Shown: positions 48,020-56,463 of the stretch, piece by piece
Position numbering within the stretch: the first letter of the stretch is position 1
Layout: the number at the start of each line of letters is the position of its first letter
NCBI RefSeq assembly: GCF_002633015.1
Contig: NZ_NSIU01000012.1
Coordinates: forward strand, 1-64,000
Length of the DNA stretch: 64,000 bases
Direction of reading: 5' to 3'
DNA from: Sulfuricurvum sp. PD_MW2
GTDB lineage: Bacteria > Campylobacterota > Campylobacteria > Campylobacterales > Sulfurimonadaceae
The notes under the pieces: generated by a model
Seen by the model: only the letters and a program-made list of their open reading frames with translations
Told to the model about the DNA's origin: nothing
Databases searched by the model: none
Position numbers and translations under genes: made by a program

Positions 48020-48577
48020 ATGGCTAGAACATTAATGAGATTTACAGGTGTTGGCGGACAGGGTGTACTTCTTGCAGGTGAAATTTTCGCAGCTGCAAAA
48101 ATTAAAGAGGGTGGTCATGGTCTAAAAACCGCTACCTATACTTCACAAGTTCGTGGTGGACCAACGGTTGTTGATATCACATTGGACGATGAAGAAATTT
48201 TCTATCCGTATGCTAATGACGGTGAGATTGACTTCATGCTCTCCGTTGCGCAAGCAAGCTACAACCTTTTCAAAAACGGTGTTTCTGAAGGTGGTACAAT
48301 CGTTGTTGAACCAAACTTGGTTCATCCAACGGAAGAGGATCGTAAAAAATGGAATATCGTTGAGATTCCAATTATCACGATTGCTAAAGATGAAATCGGA
48401 AACGTTATTACTCAATCGGTTGTTGCTTTGGCGATCGCTAATACGTTTATGAAAGCATTGGATGATGATTTACTTCGAGAAGTTATGCTTTCAAAAGTGC
48501 CGGCAAAAGTTCATGATGTTAATAATAAGGCTTATGACCTCGGTAAAAAATACGCTCTTGAAGCGATGGCTTCTTAA
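48020..48577 (+). CDS. oorC: 2-oxoglutarate:acceptor oxidoreductase gamma subunit
   Basis: A 185-residue gamma subunit with the starting motif RFTGVGGQGVLLAGEIFAAA and the TYTSQVRGGPTVVDI stretch. It is the last gene of the TCA block and is followed at once by a strong hairpin terminator. Confidence 0.94.
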   Translation: MARTLMRFTGVGGQGVLLAGEIFAAAKIKEGGHGLKTATYTSQVRGGPTVVDITLDDEEIFYPYANDGEIDFMLSVAQASYNLFKNGVSEGGTIVVEPNLVHPTEEDRKKWNIVEIPIITIAKDEIGNVITQSVVALAIANTFMKALDDDLLREVMLSKVPAKVHDVNNKAYDLGKKYALEAMAS

Positions 48578-48599
48578 TTTTCCGCATCTGCGGAAAATT
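48576..48599 (+). terminator. terminator after oorC
   Basis: A perfect 11-bp stem (AATTTTCCGCA/TGCGGAAAATT) with a 2-nt loop begins inside the oorC stop codon; a run of ten or more Ts follows about 11 nt later. Confidence 0.8.
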
Positions 48600-48712
48600 C
48601 CCCAAGACACTTTTTTTTTTCACATTTTTAATAAAATAATTTTAATTTCTCCAGAATACGTTACTATTAATCAATAGTTTGATACTCTGTTGCAATACAA
48701 AAGGAGTCCATA

Positions 48713-49009
48713 ATGTCAAGATTTGAAGCATTATTTGAAGACGAAGACGATATTTTCAGCGGTTCACCTCAATCGAAATACTGGGATATCGCAAAGCAAG
48801 TCAGTGAAGATTTGTATCAATACGATTTTGACGAAATTATGACTAAAATCGCTGTTATGGAAAAGATGTTAATGCAACAGCACAATGAAGATGAATTAAA
48901 TCGAATTGTTGAAAGCTATGCATTGATGCATCAAGAAGAGATTGAACTTCACAAAAAAAGTCTTTATATGGAATATGCAGGGCGCTTAATCTATAAACTT
49001 TCTGATTAA
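48713..49009 (+). CDS. small acidic helical protein, unknown
   Basis: A 98-residue protein that I do not recognise. It is strongly acidic at the N-terminus (FEDEDDIFSG) and helical afterwards, with no signal peptide or membrane helix. An AAGGAG ribosome site precedes the ATG. It stands alone between the oor terminator and the RNase P RNA gene. Similar small proteins occur in related genomes as far as I can recall, but no function is known to me. Confidence 0.7.
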   Translation: MSRFEALFEDEDDIFSGSPQSKYWDIAKQVSEDLYQYDFDEIMTKIAVMEKMLMQQHNEDELNRIVESYALMHQEEIELHKKSLYMEYAGRLIYKLSD

Positions 49010-49047
49010 ATCACTCTGTATTGAGTCGTTTCTAATTAAAATTGTTT

Positions 49048-49053
49048 TATAAT
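49048..49053 (+). promoter_or_regulatory. -10 element of rnpB
   Basis: TATAAT lies 5 bp before the 5' end of the predicted RNase P RNA, the distance expected for direct transcription start there. A -35 consensus is not apparent. Confidence 0.7.
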
Positions 49054-49058
49054 ACATA

Positions 49059-49383
49059 TAGGTATAGCAGGTGATAGCTTGAGCTAAAACTCAAGAGGTA
49101 AAGTCCGGGCTGCCGTAGGACACGGTTCCATCTAACGGATGGCCACGGTAACGTGAGGGACAGTGCAACAGAGAGTAGACCGCCTCGAAAGAGGTGAGGG
49201 TGAAACGGTGGGGTAAGAGCCCACCAGTCTCTTAGGCAACTAAGAGAGCTATGTAAACCCAACCGCGCAGCAAGAAACAGATGGTTAGCGTCCTACATCG
49301 CTATTGTTTCGCTAAAGACTCTGAGTGATCAGAGTATTAGATTAATTATTGCCATATCCAGAACCCGGCTTACGCTATACCTA
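49059..49383 (+). ncRNA. rnpB: RNase P RNA, bacterial type A
   Basis: About 325 nt. The ends pair over TAGGTATAGC/GCTATACCTA (helix P1). Conserved elements are GAGGTAAAGTCCGGGCT near the 5' end, GGTGGGGTAAGAGCCCACC (P10-P12 region) in the middle and CAGAACCCGGCTTA near the 3' end. It processes tRNA 5' ends. Confidence 0.95.
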
Positions 49384-49386
49384 GTT

Positions 49387-50475
49387 TTACGCTTTATCAA
49401 TTGCGTTAAACAGTTTTGGCGATATAGATTCTATCGTTTCAAACAACTCAATGATATTTTCTTTTCTTGTCCCATAGGTACCGCTTTCTAACATACGTAT
49501 AATATCGGTGACGGCAGACAAAATTTCCCGCTGTAATGTTTCAATTGTTTCAAAATCATGATTTTTATTCGGTGTGTTTTGGCGAATAAGATCATACCAC
49601 TCACGAATATTTTGTTTGATAGGCATTTTAGCATCGATCGTTGGTGATGAACTGAACACGGATGCATAGGTATTTGCTTTATAAGAGAGATGGTCGATCT
49701 TCGCAAAGCTGCCAAATGCGTAATCAATCAGATTTTCGCTTTTATCGGTGATTCCATTGGATGTTGTAATAAATTGATTCATTGTTTCATGGAATGAGGC
49801 AATGGTTTTTTGAACCTCTTTTGCCGTTTCTACCATGTGATCGCTGCTCGTACTGATATCACCGGATTGTTGCCGCACGATTTGAATATTGTTTTCTACC
49901 TCTTTGGTCGCTTTTTGGGTACGCTCTGCAAGTTTTCTCACCTCATCGGCCACCACGGCAAATCCGCGTCCATGCTCTCCTGCACGGGCTGCTTCGATTG
50001 CTGCATTGAGTGCTAGCAGGTTTGTTTGATCTGCAATATCATTGATCAAAGACATAATTTGACCGACATCATTTATTCCTTGCAATAGCCCTTCCATTTT
50101 ACTGTTGGAATCAAACAACGAATGGGTAAGTATCTCAAGAGAACTGGAGAGCTGGGTAATCCCTTGTTTGGAATCTTGTAAATCTTTTGACTCTTTGAGA
50201 ATGAGATTTCTGATTTGCTGTAACCCGTCCAATGTGTGTTCAAAATTCTTTTGAACAATATCAAGACCGTTGATAATAGAAGTTGTAAATTTTGAGGCTA
50301 CAGTATGTTCAAGATGATATTTTTGACTATCATCAGACATGGACAAGGATTCAAATAGGCTCTCTTCTTCTTTCCCTTTATAGCCTGCAATCTCATTTTT
50401 TAGTAGCTTGTTTTCATGTAGCAATGCATTGTATTGGGTTTCTAAATCGTTGTATCTGCTTTTTGAAATAAACAT
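49387..50475 (-). CDS. soluble methyl-accepting chemotaxis protein with CZB-like C-terminus
   Basis: A 362-residue cytoplasmic chemoreceptor without membrane helices. An N-terminal coiled coil (1-45) precedes the signalling helix hairpin, whose tip [20 protein letters not shown] lies at residues 144-163, with [20 protein letters not shown] after it. The C-terminal ~105 residues resemble the CZB zinc-binding domain ([12 protein letters not shown] at 259-270; REWYD at 291-295), but the expected cysteine and the later His pair are missing. It faces the 3' end of rnpB, only 3 bp away. Confidence 0.9.
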   Translation of the reverse strand: MFISKSRYNDLETQYNALLHENKLLKNEIAGYKGKEEESLFESLSMSDDSQKYHLEHTVASKFTTSIINGLDIVQKNFEHTLDGLQQIRNLILKESKDLQDSKQGITQLSSSLEILTHSLFDSNSKMEGLLQGINDVGQIMSLINDIADQTNLLALNAAIEAARAGEHGRGFAVVADEVRKLAERTQKATKEVENNIQIVRQQSGDISTSSDHMVETAKEVQKTIASFHETMNQFITTSNGITDKSENLIDYAFGSFAKIDHLSYKANTYASVFSSSPTIDAKMPIKQNIREWYDLIRQNTPNKNHDFETIETLQREILSAVTDIIRMLESGTYGTRKENIIELFETIESISPKLFNAIDKA

Positions 50476-50713
50476 GCGTCATCTGCCTTCATACGAATAG
50501 GGTGGAATATTTTTCAGAGTATATAGATTTAGTGACGCATTTTTGTTGCAAAATGCTGATTGAATTTATTTAGTTGAATTATTTAAATATTGAGTCCATA
50601 TCGAGATTCCAAATGAGAATTGAAGCTTCAATGATATCTCTTGAATAAATTTGTTGTATTATATGTATTTTAATGCATGAAATATTAAAGGTCAGAAACA
50701 GAGGGTATTACGT
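50476..50713. other. 238-bp divergent gap without a gene
   Basis: AT-rich DNA between the chemoreceptor (minus) and the transglutaminase-like gene (plus). It holds a small inverted repeat GCATTTT/AAAATGC at 50537-50556 of uncertain meaning and AT-rich -10-like sequences for both genes, but no clear -35 boxes and no sigma-28 or sigma-54 pattern. Confidence 0.5.
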
Positions 50714-51376
50714 GTGAAAGAACATAAACCATTCAGTATCCGTATCGTTATTTATCCTCTTTTGCTTATTTTGATCATTGCTGTTTATAAAAATCACACG
50801 GGAAACAGCAAAAGTATTTCTCCTGATACTAATCGCACACACGTGAAAACCATAATCATCCCTCCGCCAAATGCAATCAAAGTAGGTGAACTGTATGCAC
50901 CGTATTACATTGATGAGCACAGTACTCTAAAAACGATTATCAATAATCTTCAAGATCGGTGCAGCGGTAATGAAGCGTGTGAAGTAAATCAAGCCTTTAC
51001 TTATGTATCGCATATCCCTTATGTCCGATCGAACAAACATAGAACCCCTGTTGAAGTGATCAATAAAAATGGGGGTGATTGTGACGAAAAAGCGCAGTTG
51101 CTCGCGATGATACTTCTCGAGACACACCATAACTGTCTTTTGGTTTATACTAAAGATCATGCGTTTATTGCGGTCGAGATTAATAATCCGTCCAAAATGG
51201 ATCCCAATAGCGCACGTTTAACTATTGGCGGTAAAGAGTATTTTTATGCGGAAGTGACAGATCCGAAGGGATATGTCGGAAAATTTAATGATATATATCC
51301 TCATCAATTTCAAGGGATTTATCATGTCAATGAAAAGAAGAATATACCGATCGAATCAATACAACCTATCCTCTAA
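50714..51376 (+). CDS. membrane-anchored transglutaminase-like cysteine protein
   Basis: A 220-residue protein with one N-terminal membrane helix (about 9-26) and a periplasmic transglutaminase-like domain. The catalytic triad can be read as Cys123 (GGDCDEKA), His149 (KDHAFIAV) and Asp183 (EVTDP), all in the expected order. The start is GTG with AGAGGG upstream; no ATG upstream is in frame. Proteins of this fold can act as peptidases or cross-linkers. The substrate is unknown. The 83-residue gene downstream is 35 bp away. Confidence 0.82.
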   Translation: MKEHKPFSIRIVIYPLLLILIIAVYKNHTGNSKSISPDTNRTHVKTIIIPPPNAIKVGELYAPYYIDEHSTLKTIINNLQDRCSGNEACEVNQAFTYVSHIPYVRSNKHRTPVEVINKNGGDCDEKAQLLAMILLETHHNCLLVYTKDHAFIAVEINNPSKMDPNSARLTIGGKEYFYAEVTDPKGYVGKFNDIYPHQFQGIYHVNEKKNIPIESIQPIL

Positions 51377-51378
51377 GC

Positions 51379-51384
51379 TATAAT
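51379..51384 (+). promoter_or_regulatory. -10 element before the 83-residue ORF
   Basis: A perfect TATAAT 27 bp upstream of the ATG at 51412, starting 2 bp after the preceding stop codon. A -35 box is not apparent, so it may serve as an internal promoter. Confidence 0.4.
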
Positions 51385-51411
51385 GTTGAAAATCAAAAAT
51401 AGGACAGTAAA

Positions 51412-51663
51412 ATGAATGAACAACTGTTATTAGAACTTCAACATCATATATCACAAGTTGTCGGCGATCATACGGCTAAAATGGCAATGGCACTTAACAA
51501 CTATGTTTTGGATACGGCTGCATCAACCGCAATTTACTCTATCGAAAAATCAACCGGTAATAAACTGACCAATGATGAGAAGGATAAAATTTTGGCTTCA
51601 ATCGTTAGTGCGATGGATGGAAAGTTGGAAAATTACATCAAACAAGCATACGGAGCAGAGTAA
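51412..51663 (+). CDS. small helical protein, unknown
   Basis: An 83-residue protein, probably all helical and cytoplasmic (HISQVVGDHTAKMAMALNNY; NDEKDKILASIVSAMDGKL). I do not recognise a family. It may be cotranscribed with the transglutaminase-like gene or use its own promoter. The ribosome site is weak (AGGACAG). Confidence 0.6.
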   Translation: MNEQLLLELQHHISQVVGDHTAKMAMALNNYVLDTAASTAIYSIEKSTGNKLTNDEKDKILASIVSAMDGKLENYIKQAYGAE

Positions 51664-51699
51664 TCAGTAACTTTCGGTTTACTAACCGTATCAAAAAAA

Positions 51700-51716
51700 T
51701 GGAATAAACTTTGCTT
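51700..51716 (+). promoter_or_regulatory. putative sigma-54 (RpoN) promoter
   Basis: GGAA (51701-51704), six bases, then TTGCTT (51711-51716) matches the -24/-12 pattern of Campylobacter and Helicobacter sigma-54 promoters exactly, with GG-N10-GC spacing. Transcription should start near 51726, before the ribosome site AGGAAG and the ATG at 51751. Confidence 0.72.
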
Positions 51717-51750
51717 GTACATTTTAATCTTATCGGATTAAGGAAGAGTT

Positions 51751-51837
51751 ATGAGCATTGCTATCGGAAGTGTCTATTCGGCTATTTATGAGTACATTGA
51801 AGTATTCAGTGACGTATGGGCTGAAAAGATTTTTTAA
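51751..51837 (+). CDS. 28-residue small ORF behind sigma-54 promoter
   Basis: A 28-codon ORF (MSIAIGSVYSAIYEYIEVF, then a Trp- and Lys-containing end) with AAGGAAG 4-5 nt upstream of its ATG. It is aromatic-rich and amphipathic, possibly membrane-active. It ends 9 bp before the convergent mqo stop. It is too short for reliable coding statistics; support comes from the promoter, ribosome site and ORF lining up in the expected order. The transcript could also be a small RNA. Confidence 0.5.
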   Translation: MSIAIGSVYSAIYEYIEVFSDVWAEKIF

Positions 51838-51846
51838 TCCTTCAGA

Positions 51847-53355
51847 TCACTTATTCTTTTTCCATAAACTATGGGGTTTATCCCAGAATGATTCATGCGG
51901 CTTACCGATATGGATCTCTTCAAAGTACTCTTTTTCATGTTGATGCATCGCTTCGCGTATTGCATTGACGGTTTTCTTTTGCGCTTCTATCGGTGCTGAC
52001 AAAACGCAATATTCGCCATCGGTCAGTTCATTATTAAAGCGTTCTTCGTCAAACTTTTTACCAAGATATTGGACAATATAACGTACATCTCTCTCTGCAT
52101 TACCTAGACAACTGGTTGCACCCGGAGATGGCGTCATATTGAAAATAATCCCCTCGCCGGTATTGATGGACGCTTCTCCTAAAAGAAGTTTTTGCTGTTT
52201 TTTATCGATGACTTGGGGACGGACTCCTCCAAAGCCGTGTGCATAGCTAAATTCATGAAGCTGTAGGGACGGGACGATTTTACGAGCATCGTGTAAAAAC
52301 AGGCGTTTGTTTAACCATGGAATTTCGAATAAAAAATTACGAAAAATATAGTTTCGGATATCGGATTCCCGCAAAAGTTTCCATAATGCACTGAATACGT
52401 TTCGATCGAGCCGTAAGGTCTTCCAAAAATCCAGATAGGTGCCGCCGGTAAAGCGTTCAAGTTTTGGTAAAACGAGAGCTGTAGGACCGAACCGCGTATT
52501 GCCCCCTGCTAATATATCTGGATCTCCGTGCAGAGCTGCAAACGGGAGTTTTGGATTTTGAATCATATAGACTTTTCCGTTGAGGAGTTTCTCATTGGTG
52601 AGATAAAAACTCCCCGCTACCGGAAGACACGCATACTCTAGTCCATATCCCAAAGAGTGGGCTAAATAAAGACTGTGAGCACCCGCATCGACCACAACAA
52701 AGTCTGCGGTATAAATACCGTTTTTGGTATGGACAGTATAGCCGCGAGAACTATTTTTTTCGATGTTGATGATCGGAGAATCCAAAAAGAGATCAACCGT
52801 GGTATGGGGTTCATTGTTGGAATTTGTAATGAAAGATTCAGCCATTTTGCCATAATCGACTGTCGTCCATTGATCTTTAGCACCGATGCCGACGATTTGT
52901 TCAGGACGCTCTTTACCCTCATGATCAAATACAATACGCGGTTCAAGCGTTTTGAGCTGTTCTTTGTCCCATACTTCGAGATACGGAAAAAGTTCAGAAA
53001 ACTCTTCATACCGATGGAGTAGAAATTCTACTTCTTCTTCCCCGATCCCAAGCGCCATTTTTTGGTGGGAAAAGATGATGTCATTTTGGTAGCCGTGCTG
53101 AAGGCAATATTTTTCGACCATTTTAGCGGTACGTTTTGTAATTGCAGCTTTTGAGAGGGTATAGTTAGTTTCGATATCACCCACATGAATGGTTTGAGAA
53201 TTCGCAGTTCCTTTGGAGTTTAACGATGCAATCGAACCATATTTTTCTACAACCGCAATCTGGGTGATATCGGTATATCGAGCGAGTTCATACGCTAACG
53301 CACATCCTGATATACCTGCACCGACAATCAAAACTTCATAATGGTGATTCTTCAT
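51847..53355 (-). CDS. mqo: malate:quinone oxidoreductase
   Basis: FAD-dependent peripheral membrane enzyme that oxidises malate to oxaloacetate with quinone as acceptor; 502 residues. The FAD-binding GAGISGCALAYELAR is near the N-terminus, NSQTIHVGDIETNY is conserved in Mqo, and the C-terminal NMTPSPGATSCLGNAERD holds the second FAD region. It resembles the short Helicobacter-type Mqo. It is an oxidative partner to mdh and gltA. Confidence 0.88.
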   Translation of the reverse strand: MKNHHYEVLIVGAGISGCALAYELARYTDITQIAVVEKYGSIASLNSKGTANSQTIHVGDIETNYTLSKAAITKRTAKMVEKYCLQHGYQNDIIFSHQKMALGIGEEEVEFLLHRYEEFSELFPYLEVWDKEQLKTLEPRIVFDHEGKERPEQIVGIGAKDQWTTVDYGKMAESFITNSNNEPHTTVDLFLDSPIINIEKNSSRGYTVHTKNGIYTADFVVVDAGAHSLYLAHSLGYGLEYACLPVAGSFYLTNEKLLNGKVYMIQNPKLPFAALHGDPDILAGGNTRFGPTALVLPKLERFTGGTYLDFWKTLRLDRNVFSALWKLLRESDIRNYIFRNFLFEIPWLNKRLFLHDARKIVPSLQLHEFSYAHGFGGVRPQVIDKKQQKLLLGEASINTGEGIIFNMTPSPGATSCLGNAERDVRYIVQYLGKKFDEERFNNELTDGEYCVLSAPIEAQKKTVNAIREAMHQHEKEYFEEIHIGKPHESFWDKPHSLWKKNK

Positions 53356-53482
53356 ATTGCTCTTTTTAAAGGGTTGGATAGAATAAGAATATTCTATAGT
53401 ATAAAATTCAAAAAGAAGGTTATAACGGGAAAATTACATGAAAAATGCTATATTACCTCTTAATAAGTCAGAAGGAAACGGT

Positions 53483-54751
53483 ATGAAAAGCGTTACCCTA
53501 ACCGATAACCGTACGGGAAAAAGTTATGAATTTCCAATTTTAGAGGGAAATATAGGTCCCGATGTGATAGATGTACGTACTCTCTACAAAGACACGGGTA
53601 TGTTTACCTATGATCCTGGATTTACTTCAACAGCAAGCTGCAGTTCATCTATCACCTATATTGACGGTGAAAAAGGAGAACTGCTCTATCGCGGATATAA
53701 TATCGGTGATTTGGCGACAAAAAAAAGCTATCTGGATGTAGCCTATTTACTTTTAACGGGAAAATTGCCGAATGAGAAAGAACGGGCTTCTTTTGATATG
53801 GAATTGCGAAAACGCTCTTTTGTCCACGAGGGGCTAAAGCGGTTATTTGATGCGTTTCCCGATAAAGCGCATCCGATGGCGATGATGTCATCAGCTGTAT
53901 CCGCATTATCGACATTTTATTTCGAACATCTAAACGTAAAGAGCGAAGAAGAAGCGCAAATCATGGCGCGGCGTATTATCGCTAAAATCCCAACATTAGC
54001 CGCATTTACACATCGCAGAATGTTTGGTATTCCCTATATTTATCCTGACATAGAACGCCCATTTACCGAAAATTTTCTTTATATGATGCGTGCATATCCG
54101 GGAGAGAATCTTGAAATACGTGATGTAGAAATCAAAGCCCTTGACACCATTTTTACTCTCCATGCCGATCATGAACAAAATGCTTCTACTTCTACTGTCA
54201 GAGCCGTTGCTTCTACGGGAGCTCATCCGTATGCTGCATTATCGGCAGGGATCAACGCATTATGGGGAAGAGCACATGGTGGAGCAAATGAATCGGTCAT
54301 AGCACAGCTTGAATATATTGGTAGTATAGACAAAGTAGATGATTTTATTGCACGTGCAAAAGATCCGAATGATGAGTTTAAATTGATGGGATTTGGTCAC
54401 CGTGTTTATAAAAACTTTGATCCGCGGGCGAAGATACTCAAAAATCTTTTGGATCAGTTAAAAGATGAGCTCGGTGTCAACAGCGAATTGTTGAAGGTTG
54501 CCGAGAGAATAGAACAGATTGCATTGAGCGATGAATACTTTATACAGCGTAAACTCTATCCGAATATCGATTTTTATTCGGGACTGATTCTTACGGCACT
54601 TAAAGTTCCAAAATCGATGTTTACTATTATCTTCGTTATTGGTCGATCGGTAGGGTGGATTACCCAATGGATTGAACTCAAAAATGATCGTGAGATGAAA
54701 ATAGCTCGCCCAAGACAGCGTTATATCGGCGAAGTGAAAAAAAGTGTTTAA
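53483..54751 (+). CDS. gltA: citrate synthase
   Basis: Condenses oxaloacetate and acetyl-CoA. The start at 53483 (MKSVTLTDNRTG) has AAGGA 7 nt before it and gives 422 residues, the usual length; the frame is open to an ATG at 53438 without a good ribosome site. Active-site residues are in LHADHEQNAST and the family signature GFGHRVYKNFDPRA, with another His in GRAHGGANE. In an organism with a reductive TCA cycle, it serves the oxidative or biosynthetic direction. Confidence 0.95.
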   Translation: MKSVTLTDNRTGKSYEFPILEGNIGPDVIDVRTLYKDTGMFTYDPGFTSTASCSSSITYIDGEKGELLYRGYNIGDLATKKSYLDVAYLLLTGKLPNEKERASFDMELRKRSFVHEGLKRLFDAFPDKAHPMAMMSSAVSALSTFYFEHLNVKSEEEAQIMARRIIAKIPTLAAFTHRRMFGIPYIYPDIERPFTENFLYMMRAYPGENLEIRDVEIKALDTIFTLHADHEQNASTSTVRAVASTGAHPYAALSAGINALWGRAHGGANESVIAQLEYIGSIDKVDDFIARAKDPNDEFKLMGFGHRVYKNFDPRAKILKNLLDQLKDELGVNSELLKVAERIEQIALSDEYFIQRKLYPNIDFYSGLILTALKVPKSMFTIIFVIGRSVGWITQWIELKNDREMKIARPRQRYIGEVKKSV

Positions 54752-54761
54752 ATAATTTAGC

Positions 54762-54767
54762 TATAAT
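54762..54767 (+). promoter_or_regulatory. -10 element upstream of the CoA-binding protein gene
   Basis: A perfect TATAAT 31 bp before the ATG at 54799, 10 bp after the gltA stop. AAGGAG precedes the ATG. It could drive the following genes up to ppx. Confidence 0.5.
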
Positions 54768-54798
54768 AAGAAAGTTATCTATCAAAGAAGGAGCTAAT

Positions 54799-55230
54799 AT
54801 GGAATGCGAATTTCCAACCGTCAATTCGACCAATGATGAAATTAAAACGATTTTGGATGAGGTGAAAACGATTGCGGTCTTAGGGCTCTCCCCTGATTCG
54901 ACAAAAGACAGCTACCGTGTAGCTGAGTATCTTAAAAATGCCGGTTATACGATTGTCCCTGTCTATCCGAAAGAGGAAACGATTTTAGGGGAAAAAGTAT
55001 ATCGATCATTAGCGGAAATCCCGTTTTCAGTGGATATGGTGAATATATTTCGTAAGCCTGATGCATTGGACGCTATTGCAGATGCGTGTATTGCACGCAA
55101 AGATGTGAAAGTATTTTGGGCACAACAAGGGATTGTGAATAACGAAGCCGCCGAGAAAGCACGTAATGCCGGGATGAAAGTGGTACAAAATCATTGCAGT
55201 ATGGTTGAGCATCGTCTCATCCATGGTTAA
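54799..55230 (+). CDS. CoA-binding protein (YccU-like)
   Basis: A 143-residue Rossmann protein of the CoA-binding domain family. The nucleotide loop reads VLGLSPDSTKDSYRVAEYL and the C-terminus NHCSMVEHRLIHG is typical of YccU. The molecular role is not established. Nine bases separate it from ilvA. Confidence 0.88.
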   Translation: MECEFPTVNSTNDEIKTILDEVKTIAVLGLSPDSTKDSYRVAEYLKNAGYTIVPVYPKEETILGEKVYRSLAEIPFSVDMVNIFRKPDALDAIADACIARKDVKVFWAQQGIVNNEAAEKARNAGMKVVQNHCSMVEHRLIHG

Positions 55231-55239
55231 AGGGAAAGT

Positions 55240-56451
55240 TTGATCGATTTACAAACTATATATGAAGCGAATGAACGGATCAAAGATGTCATCGTGAAAA
55301 CCCCTTTTGGGCATGCTCCGAGACTGAGTCAAGAATCAGGATGTAACGTCTATCTCAAAAAAGAGAATCTTCAAGTCACCGGAGCATTCAAAATTCGAGG
55401 GGCGTATAATAAAATAGCTTCTCTCAGTGATGAAGAACGCTCTCGCGGTGTTATTGCGGCCAGTGCAGGCAACCATGCCCAAGGAGTTGCCATGGCAGCT
55501 CAAATGTTCGGAACCCGAGCTCTTATCGTCATGCCTGAATCAACCCCTTTGACAAAAATTAACGGGGTAAGCTATTACGGTGCGGAAGTCATTTTGGCAG
55601 GTTCTAATTATGATGAAGCGTATGCTTATGCATCATCGTATGGGGCTGAACACGGGTTGGTCTTTGTTCATCCGTTTGCAGATGAAGCTGTTATGGCGGG
55701 GCAGGGTACACTTGCTCTTGAGATGCTCGAATGTATGGACAATTTAGATGCAATCATCATCCCTGTCGGTGGTGGTGGGCTCATTTCAGGTATGGCCTCA
55801 GCCATCAAAGCACTTGCCCCGCATATCCGTGTGATCGGTGTCGGTGCAGCTGGAGCGCCTGCCATGCGTCAATCATTTGATGCAAAGACTGCTATCGATA
55901 CGACGAGTGTTCGAACCATTGCTGATGGAATTGCAGTTAGAGATACATCACCGATTACCCTCGCACATATTCTTGATTCTGTCGATGAATTTGTGAGTGT
56001 TGATGATGAAGAGATAGCGAATGCGATTTTATTTTTGTTGGAACGTCAAAAATTGGTAGTAGAAGGGGCAGGTGCTGCAGGTGTTGCCGCATTGCTTCAT
56101 CACAAAATGGACCATTTGAAAGATAAAAATGTAGGTGTAGTTCTAAGCGGCGGGAATATGGATGTCACTTTGCTTTCGATTATTATCGAAAAAGGGTTAA
56201 TCAAATCGGGTCGTAAAATGAAGCTGACGGTTACATTGATCGACAAACCGGGAACTTTGATGCAGCTAACCCGAATGCTCCAAGATTTGAATGCCAATAT
56301 TGTTCATATTGAGTATGATCGTACTTCTACATCATTGGCGTATGGGGATGCAAATGTAACCATACACCTTGAGACAAAAGGGGAAGCACATCAACAACAA
56401 ATTCGCAGTGCTTTAAAAGATAATCGATATTTAATCAGTGAAGAACACTAA
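55240..56451 (+). CDS. ilvA: threonine ammonia-lyase with C-terminal ACT domain
   Basis: PLP enzyme that deaminates threonine to 2-oxobutanoate for isoleucine synthesis. The PLP lysine is Lys51 in VTGAFKIRGAYNK, the phosphate loop is VGGGGLISG, and residues ~330-403 form a single ACT regulatory domain (LTVTLIDKPGTLMQLTRML). The start is TTG with AGGGAAAG upstream. Confidence 0.93.
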   Translation: MIDLQTIYEANERIKDVIVKTPFGHAPRLSQESGCNVYLKKENLQVTGAFKIRGAYNKIASLSDEERSRGVIAASAGNHAQGVAMAAQMFGTRALIVMPESTPLTKINGVSYYGAEVILAGSNYDEAYAYASSYGAEHGLVFVHPFADEAVMAGQGTLALEMLECMDNLDAIIIPVGGGGLISGMASAIKALAPHIRVIGVGAAGAPAMRQSFDAKTAIDTTSVRTIADGIAVRDTSPITLAHILDSVDEFVSVDDEEIANAILFLLERQKLVVEGAGAAGVAALLHHKMDHLKDKNVGVVLSGGNMDVTLLSIIIEKGLIKSGRKMKLTVTLIDKPGTLMQLTRMLQDLNANIVHIEYDRTSTSLAYGDANVTIHLETKGEAHQQQIRSALKDNRYLISEEH

Positions 56452-56463
56452 GGAAGCATAAAT

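Noticed and set aside
48670-48712. Possible sigma-54 promoter before the 98-residue gene (TTTGATA...TTGCAA)
   Set aside because: The -24 GG is missing.
50537-50556. Hairpin GCATTTT/AAAATGC
   Set aside because: Short, AT-rich and in a divergent gap; it may be chance.
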